Shown: piece after piece, positions 1 to 7,057 of the stretch
Position numbering within the stretch: the first letter of the stretch is position 1
Layout: every line of letters starts with the position of its first letter
From: Acidobacteriota bacterium
Lineage (GTDB): Bacteria; Acidobacteriota; Vicinamibacteria; Vicinamibacterales; UBA2999
Direction: 5' to 3'
Assembly (NCBI GenBank): GCA_013140775.1
Contig: JABFSA010000083.1
Span: 1 to 33,063, forward strand
Length of the DNA stretch: 33,063 nucleotides
Notes under the pieces: model-generated
What the model was told of the DNA's origin: nothing
What the model saw: only the letters and a program-made list of their open reading frames with translations
The model's database searches: none
Position numbers and translations under genes: made by a program

Positions 1-138
1 AGCGGTCACGAGCTCCAGCAGCATCAACTGAGGGTGGCCCTACCGGCCGGCGTCATCGACGGCGCCTGTTTTCACTTCAGCGTCACGCCCCGCTATCACC
101 CGCCCACCCGCGTCGAGCTCCGCGTCCTCGTGGCATAG
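1..138 (+). CDS. C-terminal fragment of an unidentified protein
   Basis: Frame 1 is open from the window edge to a TAG at 136-138 and encodes the last 45 residues of a protein whose start lies outside the window. The tail contains a segment reading LPAGVIDGACFHF followed by a short basic and hydrophobic end. That pattern of a proline, alanine and glycine turn before an aromatic beta strand recalls the C-terminal substrate-binding domain of DnaJ-type co-chaperones, where a similar turn follows the last strand pair. This is only a resemblance. The next gene begins 8 bases downstream, so the two may be co-transcribed. The reading frame is probably real because it stops just before the next start, but the function is unassigned. 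Confidence 0.5.
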   Translation, partial: SGHELQQHQLRVALPAGVIDGACFHFSVTPRYHPPTRVELRVLVA

Positions 139-145
139 TCCACTC

Positions 146-553
146 GTGGACCGTCACGTCAGGCTGCTCGCAATCCTTACCAGTCTCTGGGGAGCCCTGG
201 CCACGCTTGTTGGCGTTGCGATGCTCCTGCTGGCAGCCGGCGCCTACGCACTGTCCGCCGGGCCCCAAAGCGAAACGGTCGCGCTGGCGGCTGGTTTGGC
301 CACGGTGATCTATGTCTCGATAGGGGTCTTTCTGCTGGCGTGGGGGGTTGCACACACGTGGGCGGCTGTTTTGCTCAAGCAGCGGGCACCGTCCGGACGT
401 CTTCTGACGCTCGGTCTGGGAGTGGTCAATCTGCTGGTGTTCCCATTTGGTACGGCTCTCGGCGGGTATGCGCTCTGGATTCTGCTCACCCACGAAGGAC
501 GCCGGTTGTTTGAAGCGACGGGACGAGCGCACACCGAGGCAGAGATAAAATAG
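146..553 (+). CDS. small integral membrane protein, unknown function
   Basis: A 135-residue protein starting at GTG 146, 8 bases after the preceding stop. It has three or four hydrophobic stretches, at about residues 7-35, 43-74 and 88-112, which should span the inner membrane. A short polar tail of about 22 residues is rich in E, R and H and is probably cytoplasmic. A glycine-rich turn (FGTALGGYALWILL) precedes the tail. No catalytic motif is visible and the family was not recognised. The mrp gene starts 9 bases downstream, so co-transcription is possible, although mrp also has its own -10-like box at 546-551. The call as a real gene rests on the membrane topology, the tight fit between neighbours and the absence of a better competing frame. 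Confidence 0.65.
   Translation: MDRHVRLLAILTSLWGALATLVGVAMLLLAAGAYALSAGPQSETVALAAGLATVIYVSIGVFLLAWGVAHTWAAVLLKQRAPSGRLLTLGLGVVNLLVFPFGTALGGYALWILLTHEGRRLFEATGRAHTEAEIK
546..551 (+). promoter_or_regulatory. -10-like TANNNT box ahead of mrp
   Basis: TAAAAT ends 10 bases before the ATG of mrp, and no Shine-Dalgarno sequence lies between them. No convincing -35 hexamer is visible. It matches the pattern seen before four other starts in this window and could drive a leaderless or nearly leaderless transcript. Confidence 0.3.
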
Positions 554-561
554 AAGATTCC

Positions 562-1665
562 ATGGCTTCACACCCTTCTCCCGATGCGGTCCTCAGCGCG
601 CTCAAGGTTGTCGTCGATCCCGATCTGCGCCGCGACATCGTCTCGCTCGGTTTCGTGAAGAACCTGGCCGTCGCGAACGGTCGTGTGTCATTCACGATTG
701 AGCTCACGACGCCCGCGTGTCCGGTCAAAGACCAGTTGCGCGACCAGGCGGTCGCTGCCGTACGTGCGCTGGCGGGCGTTTCTGATGTCGATGTTCAGAT
801 GACGGCGAGCGTTCGGTCGGTATCGGCGCCAGAGACGGGGCGACCGCCATTGCCCGGCGTCAAGAACGTCATCGCGGTCGGCGCGGGAAAAGGCGGTGTC
901 GGCAAGACCACCGTGGCGGTGAACCTGGCGCTGGCGCTGGCCAAGTGCGGGGGCCGCGTCGGTATTCTCGACGGGGACATCTACGGGCCCAACGTGCCGA
1001 TGATGCTCGGCCTTCATCAGACACAGCTGATCACCGACGGCAAGCAGATCGTACCGGCCGAAAAGCACGGCGTCCAGGTCGTCTCGATGGGATTCCTGAC
1101 GCAGGACGATGCAGCTGTGATCTGGCGCGGACCGATGCTCCACGGCGCCATTCAGCAGTTCTTCCGTGATGTGGCGTGGTCTAACCTGGACTACCTGATC
1201 GTGGACATGCCCCCGGGAACCGGAGACGTGGCCCTGAGCCTCAGTCAGACTGTCCCCGTCGCGGGTGCGGTGCTCGTAACGACGCCACAGAAGGTGTCGC
1301 TGGCGGACACACGGCGTGCTGTCCGGATGTATCAAAAGCTGAACATTCCGCCGATTGGCGTGGTCGAGAACATGAGCTACTACGCCTGCTCCAATTGTCA
1401 CCACGAGGCCGAGATCTTTGGCCATGGCGGAGGAGAAAGCCTGGCTGCCGAGATGGGGTTGCCGTTTCTAGGACGGCTGCCGATCTATCAACCAATCCGC
1501 GAAGGCAGCGATACCGGAGTGCCACTGGTGATTGCCGAGCCCGGCTCGCCGGCGGGCCGGTCGTTCCTGTCGGTGGCCGAACGCGTCGCCGCCCAGGTTT
1601 CGATTGCGGCCCACAAGGCCGTTGAAGCGAACAAGGGCAAGATTCCGTTGATTCAGGTGCGCTAG
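562..1665 (+). CDS. mrp: Mrp/ApbC/NBP35-family Fe-S cluster carrier ATPase
   Basis: This 367-residue cytosolic P-loop ATPase binds an iron-sulfur cluster at a dimer interface and transfers it to apoproteins. Residues 1-85 form the MIP18/DUF59 domain typical of bacterial Mrp. The ATPase domain starts near residue 100 with a deviant Walker A motif GKGGVGKTT (109-117), which carries both the signature lysine K110 and K115. It continues with DGDIYGPN (137-144), a Walker-B-like DMPPGTGD (215-222) and ENMSYYACSNC (269-279). C276 and C279 form the CxxC pair that binds the cluster. Length and domain order match full-length bacterial Mrp. The ATG at 562 follows the upstream stop by 8 bases. No frameshift or missing key residue was seen. 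This is among the most secure assignments in the window. Confidence 0.95.
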   Translation: MASHPSPDAVLSALKVVVDPDLRRDIVSLGFVKNLAVANGRVSFTIELTTPACPVKDQLRDQAVAAVRALAGVSDVDVQMTASVRSVSAPETGRPPLPGVKNVIAVGAGKGGVGKTTVAVNLALALAKCGGRVGILDGDIYGPNVPMMLGLHQTQLITDGKQIVPAEKHGVQVVSMGFLTQDDAAVIWRGPMLHGAIQQFFRDVAWSNLDYLIVDMPPGTGDVALSLSQTVPVAGAVLVTTPQKVSLADTRRAVRMYQKLNIPPIGVVENMSYYACSNCHHEAEIFGHGGGESLAAEMGLPFLGRLPIYQPIREGSDTGVPLVIAEPGSPAGRSFLSVAERVAAQVSIAAHKAVEANKGKIPLIQVR

Positions 1666-1674
1666 CGGAACGGA

Positions 1675-1680
1675 TACGAT
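1675..1680 (+). promoter_or_regulatory. -10-like TANNNT box ahead of the first M16 peptidase gene
   Basis: TACGAT ends 7 bases before GTG 1688, with no ribosome binding site between. A transcript starting about 7 bases after the box would begin at or next to the start codon. No clear -35 hexamer is seen. Confidence 0.3.
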
Positions 1681-1687
1681 ACTCAGC

Positions 1688-3001
1688 GTGGATTCTCTCG
1701 CGCTGTCCTACACGAAACGAACCCTCGCCAACGGCCTGGATGTGATCGTCCATGAGGACCATCACATTCCGATCGTCGCCGTAAACATCTGGTACCACGT
1801 CGGCTCAAAGAACGAGCGCCCGGGGCGAACCGGATTCGCGCACCTGTTCGAGCACCTGATGTTCGAAGGGTCGCAGCACCACGATTCGGGCTACTTCCCT
1901 CCACTGCAAGCCGCGGGCGGTCAGGTCAACGGGTCTACGAGCACGGACCGCACCAACTACTGGGAAGTGGTACCCACCAACGCACTGGAACTCGCGTTGT
2001 GGATGGAGTCGGATCGCATGGGGTACCTGCTGCCGGCCCTCACACAAACACGCTTCGAGAACCAGCGCGACGTCGTGCTCAACGAACGGCGCCAGAACTA
2101 CGAGAACCGCCCGTACGGGCTCGCGCTCGTGGCACTCACCGAAGCGCTGTTTCCCGAAGGCCATCCCTACAACTGGCTCACGATCGGTTCGTCGCAGGAT
2201 ATTCAGGCGATGCGCCTGGAGGACGTCCAGGCGTTCTTCAGAACCTACTACCATCCGGCCAACGCCTCGCTCGCTCTCGCGGGAAACATCGACACCGGGC
2301 GCGCCTTCGATCTCGCCGGGCAGTACTTCGGCGACCTGGCTCCTGGCCCGGTGCCCTCACCAGTCAGCGCGTCGGCGTCGCTCGATCGCGACGTGCGTCT
2401 GGTCTTCGAAGATCGCGTGGAGATGCCGCGCCTCTACATGGCGTGGCTGACACCCGCGATGTTTGCTGAGCACGACGCTGAACTGGACCTGGTTTCCGAT
2501 CTGCTCGCCAACGGTAAGACATCAAGGTTGTATCGCACGCTCGTGTACGAGCAGCGCCTCGCGCTCGATGTCTCCGCTCACCAGAGCTCGCGTGAGCTTG
2601 GCAGCTTCTTCCTCCTGGTCGCGACCGCGGCGCCCGGACGTTCGCTCGTGGACATCGCGGCGATCATCGACATCGCGTTGCAGGAGTTGCGCGATTCGGG
2701 CCCTTCCGAAAGCGAGATGGAGCGCTCACGTGCCCAGGTTGAAGCACATTTCATGTACAGACTTCAGACGGTCGGCGGGTTCGGGGGGAAGTCGGATCAG
2801 TTGAATTCCTACAATGTCCTTCGCGGCGATCCCGGGTACTTTTCTGCTGATCTGGCGCGCTATCGGGATGCCACGATTGAGACCGTGGGTGCCGCAGCAC
2901 GGCAGTACCTCGCCTTCGACCGACGGGTGACGCTGTCGGTTGTGCCTCGGGGGCAGGAACGGCTTGCGCTGCCGGGCTCCAGGCCGGTGGTGGTGTCGTG
3001 A
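1688..3001 (+). CDS. M16 family zinc metallopeptidase, catalytic subunit
   Basis: A 437-residue member of the pitrilysin/processing-peptidase family (M16). The inverted zinc motif HLFEH lies at residues 52-56: H52 and H56 bind zinc and E55 is the catalytic base. E133, in the conserved VLNERRQNYEN segment, is 77 residues after H56 and fits the third zinc ligand. The chain is one two-domain M16 unit of the usual 420-450 residues, so it should pair with a second unit to close the chamber. The next gene supplies that unit and overlaps by four bases (GTGA at 2998-3001). No signal peptide is seen at the chosen GTG start, suggesting a cytoplasmic location unless the true start is elsewhere. The substrate cannot be inferred. 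Confidence 0.93.
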   Translation: MDSLALSYTKRTLANGLDVIVHEDHHIPIVAVNIWYHVGSKNERPGRTGFAHLFEHLMFEGSQHHDSGYFPPLQAAGGQVNGSTSTDRTNYWEVVPTNALELALWMESDRMGYLLPALTQTRFENQRDVVLNERRQNYENRPYGLALVALTEALFPEGHPYNWLTIGSSQDIQAMRLEDVQAFFRTYYHPANASLALAGNIDTGRAFDLAGQYFGDLAPGPVPSPVSASASLDRDVRLVFEDRVEMPRLYMAWLTPAMFAEHDAELDLVSDLLANGKTSRLYRTLVYEQRLALDVSAHQSSRELGSFFLLVATAAPGRSLVDIAAIIDIALQELRDSGPSESEMERSRAQVEAHFMYRLQTVGGFGGKSDQLNSYNVLRGDPGYFSADLARYRDATIETVGAAARQYLAFDRRVTLSVVPRGQERLALPGSRPVVVS

Positions 3002-4359
3002 GCGGGCTCGATCGCTCCCGTCCGCCGACGGTCGTCGGGGATCCAGTCTTCACGTTTCCACGAATCGAGCGTCACACACTCGCAAACGGACTGCAGGTCC
3101 GCACGGTCGAGCACATGACCGTGCCGGTCGTCACGATGGTGCTGGACGTGGAGGGCGGATCGCTCGCGGATCCTCATGGCCGCGAGGGACTTGCCGCGTT
3201 GACCGCCGACATGGTGGACGAAGGCGTCGGCGAACTGAGCACCATCGACATCTCTGACGCGATGGCTCGGATTGGGGCTGACTACAGCGCCGACGTTGGA
3301 TCGGATACCACGCGCTTCACGCTGACGACGCTGACCAGATTTGCCGATCGCGGCGCATCGCTCCTCGCTGACCTGCTGATGCGTCCCAGCATGCGTCACT
3401 CGGATTTCGATCGCGTGCGACAGCTTCGCCTCGATCGGCTCCAGCAGTTGAAAGACTCACCCGCCGGCGTCGCCGAGCGTGCGTTTCTGCGATTGATGTA
3501 CGCAGAGCATCCGTACGGTCATCTGTCGATCGGCACCGCGGCCGCGCTCGGCTCGGTCACGCTCGAAGAGGTCGTGGCCTTTCATGTCGCGACGTTCCAG
3601 CCGGCGCACTCGACGCTGGTGGTCGTCGGTCCGTTGTCTCACGAAGGGCTGCTCGGCATCGCGCAGAAAGCGTTCTCGGGTTGGAGTGGATTCGCTCCGC
3701 TGGTCCATACGCCGGCGTCAGTGGTGCCCCACAGTCCACCTCGGCTTGCGATCGTGCCTCGCCCGGGCGCTGCACAGTCGCAGCTTCGCATCGGACACCT
3801 GTCGGCAACGCGCAACACGCCGGACTATCGCGCTCTGCTCGTGATGAATGCCGTGCTCGGCGGCCAGTTCGTCAGCCGGATCAATCTGAAGTTGAGAGAG
3901 GAAAAGGGCTATACCTACGGGGCCCGCACGGGCTTCGACTGGCACCGTGGCCTCTCACCGTTCTCGCTCGAGACGAGCGTCCATACTGCTGCGACGGCGG
4001 ATGCGATTGCGGACTGCCTGACCGAGTTCGGCGCGATCAGCGGGCCCAAACCACCCACGAGCGACGAGCTGGCCATGGCGAAGGCCTCGCTCACGAAGGG
4101 GTATCCTCGCGCGTTCGAAACCGCCGAGCAGGTCGCGCGCTCAGTCGGTCAGCTTGCGCTGTACGGCCTGCCGGATTCGTATTTCGAGGACTTCATTCCC
4201 GGGGTCAATGCGATCGGCCAGGAGGATGTCGTGGACGTGGCGGCACGTTACGTCGATCCGTCCAGAGCCGTCACACTCATCGTGGGCGACTATCAGGCGA
4301 TCGAGGCCTCACTCGCCCCGCTCGGTCTCGGCGCGCCGCAGATCTTGCCAGTCGAGTAA
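2998..4359 (+). CDS. M16 family peptidase-like protein, non-catalytic partner
   Basis: A 453-residue M16 fold protein that starts inside the stop of the catalytic subunit, indicating translational coupling. Where the partner has HLFEH, this protein has A67, A70 and D71, so both zinc histidines and the catalytic glutamate are gone and it cannot be active alone. It keeps the C-terminal substrate-binding signature LREEKGYTYGAR at 299-310, which contains the Arg and Tyr residues that contact substrate in mitochondrial processing peptidase beta and in heterodimeric bacterial M16B enzymes. The pair is therefore most likely an obligate heterodimer with split roles. The start is a GTG. No signal peptide is seen. 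A short tandem repeat follows the stop, separating it from the convergent hydrolase gene. Confidence 0.92.
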   Translation: MSGLDRSRPPTVVGDPVFTFPRIERHTLANGLQVRTVEHMTVPVVTMVLDVEGGSLADPHGREGLAALTADMVDEGVGELSTIDISDAMARIGADYSADVGSDTTRFTLTTLTRFADRGASLLADLLMRPSMRHSDFDRVRQLRLDRLQQLKDSPAGVAERAFLRLMYAEHPYGHLSIGTAAALGSVTLEEVVAFHVATFQPAHSTLVVVGPLSHEGLLGIAQKAFSGWSGFAPLVHTPASVVPHSPPRLAIVPRPGAAQSQLRIGHLSATRNTPDYRALLVMNAVLGGQFVSRINLKLREEKGYTYGARTGFDWHRGLSPFSLETSVHTAATADAIADCLTEFGAISGPKPPTSDELAMAKASLTKGYPRAFETAEQVARSVGQLALYGLPDSYFEDFIPGVNAIGQEDVVDVAARYVDPSRAVTLIVGDYQAIEASLAPLGLGAPQILPVE

Positions 4360-4380
4360 GGGCAATCCGGGTCCGGCCTT

Positions 4381-4412
4381 CGCACCACCGCACCCTCGCA
4401 CCGTCGCACTGT
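4381..4412. repeat. four tandem copies of an 8-base unit (CGCACCNN)
   Basis: Four consecutive octamers begin at 4381, 4389, 4397 and 4405. The first three are CGCACC plus two variable bases and the last is CGCACTGT. They fill the 54-base gap between two convergent genes and show no clear hairpin. Confidence 0.7.
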
Positions 4413-4413
4413 C

Positions 4414-5463
4414 CTACAGGTTCTTCCTCAAAAACCTGATCAGCACATACGCATCGAGAAACTTGAACGGCGCCATGCCGGTGCTGTAGTGCCCGCAGGG
4501 CAGGACGGCGATCTCGTGAGGCACGCCGCGTTGCTTGAACTCTTCCACCAGCGACCGTGAAAGATCCACGGGGAACGTCAGGTCGTACTTCGCATAGACG
4601 AGCAGTGATTGAGCGTGGCGGACCTGATCCAGATAGGGAAACGGGCTAATCGGACGCCAGATCTCTCGCAACTCGGACAGCTCAACGTGCCCGTCCAGTC
4701 CCTGGCGCACGTGCTGCGTCGAAAGCCCTCGCCACACGACGTCGGCAAACCACGGTGAGATGTGATTGAGCGCCTGTGCCTTGATCCGCGGTTCGTGCGC
4801 CGTCGTCAGCATGGCGAGACAGGAGCCGAGACTCGTGCCAAGAATGCCGATGCGTTCGAATCCCTGTAGAGAGAGCCAGCCGATCGCGCGTCGCGCATCC
4901 AGCACCGCCTGCCGGCATACCTGGACCGTTCGCGTGATGTTGGAGCTGACGATGTAGTCGGCGCGCGTCAACTCGGGTGGCATCCGACGATCGTGGTAGG
5001 GGAGACTCATTCGAAGCGCGGAGATTCCGCAGCGAGCCAGCAGTCGGGAGAGGCCGATGTGCCCTTCACCGTCCGCATTCCACTGAGACATCACGAGGAC
5101 CGCACGTTTGCCTGAGTTAGGTCCGGGCTCGTTGGCCGGGAACCATCGTGCGTGGACGGTGTTGTTGAGCGCGTGGGGTGTCACCAGTGCGCTTGGGAAG
5201 CGCAACGTACCTGCTTCTCCGCCCTCGCGATCGCCAGCGGACGCTTCATCGAACTGATAATCCTGCGTCTCGGGGACGTCGTAGAAGGTGCGGGTGTCGG
5301 CCATGACGTCCGTCACCCAGTTGCGCACCCGCGTCTGGGCATTCCCGCCGGACTGGCCGTTCTGCGTCAGCCATTCATCGCCCCACTCGAACGGCCGCAC
5401 AACGCGGTCCTTGGAGACCGACGCCAACCGGCGCTCCCAGTCGTGAAAGAACCTTGCGATCAT
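4414..5463 (-). CDS. alpha/beta hydrolase family protein
   Basis: A 349-residue protein with an alpha/beta-hydrolase core in its second half. The nucleophile elbow is GTSLGS at residues 209-214 with S211 as nucleophile. D294 (in YAKYDLTFP) is a suitable acid and H325 (in PCGHYSTG) the catalytic histidine, so the full triad is present. About 115 residues precede the core. The N-terminus has no signal peptide, so the enzyme is probably cytoplasmic. The gene begins inside the stop codon of the amidase (ATGA at 5460-5463), so the two are co-transcribed and coupled. A shared role in hydrolysing an amide or ester substrate is an inference; the actual substrate is unknown. It ends at the tandem repeat facing the M16 operon. 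Confidence 0.85.
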   Translation of the reverse strand: MIARFFHDWERRLASVSKDRVVRPFEWGDEWLTQNGQSGGNAQTRVRNWVTDVMADTRTFYDVPETQDYQFDEASAGDREGGEAGTLRFPSALVTPHALNNTVHARWFPANEPGPNSGKRAVLVMSQWNADGEGHIGLSRLLARCGISALRMSLPYHDRRMPPELTRADYIVSSNITRTVQVCRQAVLDARRAIGWLSLQGFERIGILGTSLGSCLAMLTTAHEPRIKAQALNHISPWFADVVWRGLSTQHVRQGLDGHVELSELREIWRPISPFPYLDQVRHAQSLLVYAKYDLTFPVDLSRSLVEEFKQRGVPHEIAVLPCGHYSTGMAPFKFLDAYVLIRFLRKNL

Positions 5464-6893
5464 CGGGCGGAGGCCGCTGCGGACGGCCTGCGGCCGCCCC
5501 GGGCGATCGACTGGGTATCGATGACCGGTTCAAGACGCCTGGCAACTCCAAGAAGAGCTGCTGTCTGATCGCGGTGTCCAACCATCTGCAGGCCCGCCGG
5601 AAACCCGTCCGGTGTGAGGCCACACGGAATGGTGATCGCCGGATGGCCGGTCACATTGAAGAGCTGCGTCAGCCGCAGGGTCATCGCGCGAACTTGTTCC
5701 TCCGACTCGCCGACCCGTACCGTTGGCACACCAATCGTTGTCGCCGGTATGGGCATCGCTGGCAGAAGCAGGCCATCGAGGTCTTCCATCGCTTCATCGA
5801 CCTCGTGAATCAGGACACCCCGCCCCCGCATGGCGCGCAAGTAGTCTTCCGCGAGGATGTAGCGGCCCGACTCGAGGCGGAGCCGTACGTTCTCGGTGTA
5901 GTCGCCGGGGCGATCTTCGAGCGTCTTTGTGTGGTGCAGCGCCGCTTCAGGAATGGCAATGAACGAGTAGACGTTTGAGATATCGCTCGCATGCTGAACG
6001 CGGGTGTCCCGGAGTTCGACGCCTGCACTCTTGAGGCGTTCGTACGTGGCTTCGATCTGTGACTCGATATGCGCGTCGATCTTGGCCGTGAAGTACCCGC
6101 GCAACACGCCAAAACGAAGCGGGCGAGTGCCGGCCGCCGGCAAGGCGGACTGATACGGCCCGGCGCGAAGGGTGCTGTACACGATCGCCGCGTCTTCAAC
6201 GGAGCGACATATGGGACCAACGTGGTCCAGCGTTGCCGACAACGGGAAGACTCCGTCCATCGGGATCTCACCGATGCTGGGTTTCAGTCCCACGAGCCCG
6301 CACGCCGCCGATGGAATGCGAATCGATCCGCCCGTGTCCGTTCCAATGGAGCCGAAGCACATGTCCGCCACAACGGACACCGCCGACCCTCCCGACGATC
6401 CGCCAGGGGATCGACTCGTATCGAACGGATGCCTGGCGGGACCAAACGCGGAGTCCTCGTTCGTGGTGCCGAGGGCAAATTCGTGGAGGTTGGTCTTGCC
6501 GATCAGGACGGCGCCCGCTTCCCGCAGTCGCGCAAGCACTGTGGAATCGGCGCGCGCCCGGTGATCCACTCGCACCCGGGACGCTGCGGTCGTTGCGGTG
6601 CCCTCGATGTCGATGAGGTCCTTGATCGAGATCGGTACGCCGTGCAGCAGCCCTCGGTCCTGGCCCGCTGCGAGCTCGGCATCGGCGCGGCGTGCCTGTT
6701 CTCGGGCCTTGTCCGAAAGCACTGTGATGAAGGCGTTGAGTGTCGTGTTTCGTTCGGCGATCGCACTGAGACAGCGCTCCGTGATCTCCGCAGCCGTGAC
6801 TTCTCGACCGCGCAGCGCGTGCGCCAGTTCGGCAATCGTACGGGGATCAGTGGGCATTGGGAGCGCCGGGGCCGTGCTTGATGCCGGTGGCAT
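5460..6893 (-). CDS. amidase signature family enzyme (GatA-like)
   Basis: A 477-residue amidase signature protein, close to the family's normal length. The Ser-cisSer-Lys triad is intact: K91 in SIKDLIDIEG, S166 in PGGSSGGS and S190 in GTDTGGSIRIPS. The 24-residue spacing between the two serines matches the family. Such enzymes hydrolyse carboxamides to acid and ammonia; no GatB is nearby, so a tRNA-amidotransferase role is unlikely. ATG 6893 has only a weak upstream GGA. ATG 6857 (residue 13, just before TDPRTIAELAHAL) is a good alternative start, because the conserved region begins there and it overlaps the upstream small ORF by only 11 bases. Transcription probably starts upstream of that small ORF, and the alpha/beta hydrolase follows with a 4-base overlap. 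Confidence 0.93.
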   Translation of the reverse strand: MPPASSTAPALPMPTDPRTIAELAHALRGREVTAAEITERCLSAIAERNTTLNAFITVLSDKAREQARRADAELAAGQDRGLLHGVPISIKDLIDIEGTATTAASRVRVDHRARADSTVLARLREAGAVLIGKTNLHEFALGTTNEDSAFGPARHPFDTSRSPGGSSGGSAVSVVADMCFGSIGTDTGGSIRIPSAACGLVGLKPSIGEIPMDGVFPLSATLDHVGPICRSVEDAAIVYSTLRAGPYQSALPAAGTRPLRFGVLRGYFTAKIDAHIESQIEATYERLKSAGVELRDTRVQHASDISNVYSFIAIPEAALHHTKTLEDRPGDYTENVRLRLESGRYILAEDYLRAMRGRGVLIHEVDEAMEDLDGLLLPAMPIPATTIGVPTVRVGESEEQVRAMTLRLTQLFNVTGHPAITIPCGLTPDGFPAGLQMVGHRDQTAALLGVARRLEPVIDTQSIARGGRRPSAAASAR

Positions 6894-7035
6894 CGTCGTT
6901 CCAGTCCGCGGCTCTCAGCTCGGCCATCGAGCGGGCCATGCCTTCAAGGAGCGGACGGAGTGCTGGCAGTTTCCGGCGCGTTGCATCGTGTAAAACTTCT
7001 TCCAACCACGCGTCGATCCTGCTCGCCGGGGGCAC
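6847..7035 (-). CDS. small ORF upstream of and overlapping the amidase gene
   Basis: A 62-residue reading frame from GTG 7035 to TGA 6847-6849, filling the gap between pyruvate kinase and the amidase and running on the amidase strand. It encodes a polar, probably helical segment with LEEVLHDATRRKLPALRPLL near the N-terminus, then a run containing MARSMAELRAADW. Small helical proteins are found upstream of some amidase genes, such as GatC and the AtzG-type accessory subunits. The composition and position fit that idea, but the sequence was not matched to a known family. The start is uncertain: GTG has no Shine-Dalgarno, but a TACAAT box on the same strand (7046-7041) ends five bases before it. 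The frame would be lost if the amidase start at 6893 excludes it. Confidence 0.5.
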   Translation of the reverse strand: MPPASRIDAWLEEVLHDATRRKLPALRPLLEGMARSMAELRAADWNDDATGIKHGPGAPNAH

Positions 7036-7040
7036 GGGAC

Positions 7041-7050
7041 ATTGTAAGCT
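7041..7050. promoter_or_regulatory. possible overlapping divergent -10 boxes
   Basis: Ten bases carry TAAGCT on the plus strand (7045-7050), ending 7 bases before the pyruvate kinase GTG, and TACAAT on the minus strand (7046-7041), ending 5 bases before the small ORF's GTG. The two starts are only 22 bases apart, so any promoters must overlap the opposite gene. No ribosome binding site precedes either start. Confidence 0.3.
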
Positions 7051-7057
7051 GTGGATC

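Noticed and set aside
688..1425. 245-codon minus-strand frame opposite mrp
   Set aside because: Fully inside the conserved mrp gene; composition is arginine- and histidine-rich as expected of a shadow frame.
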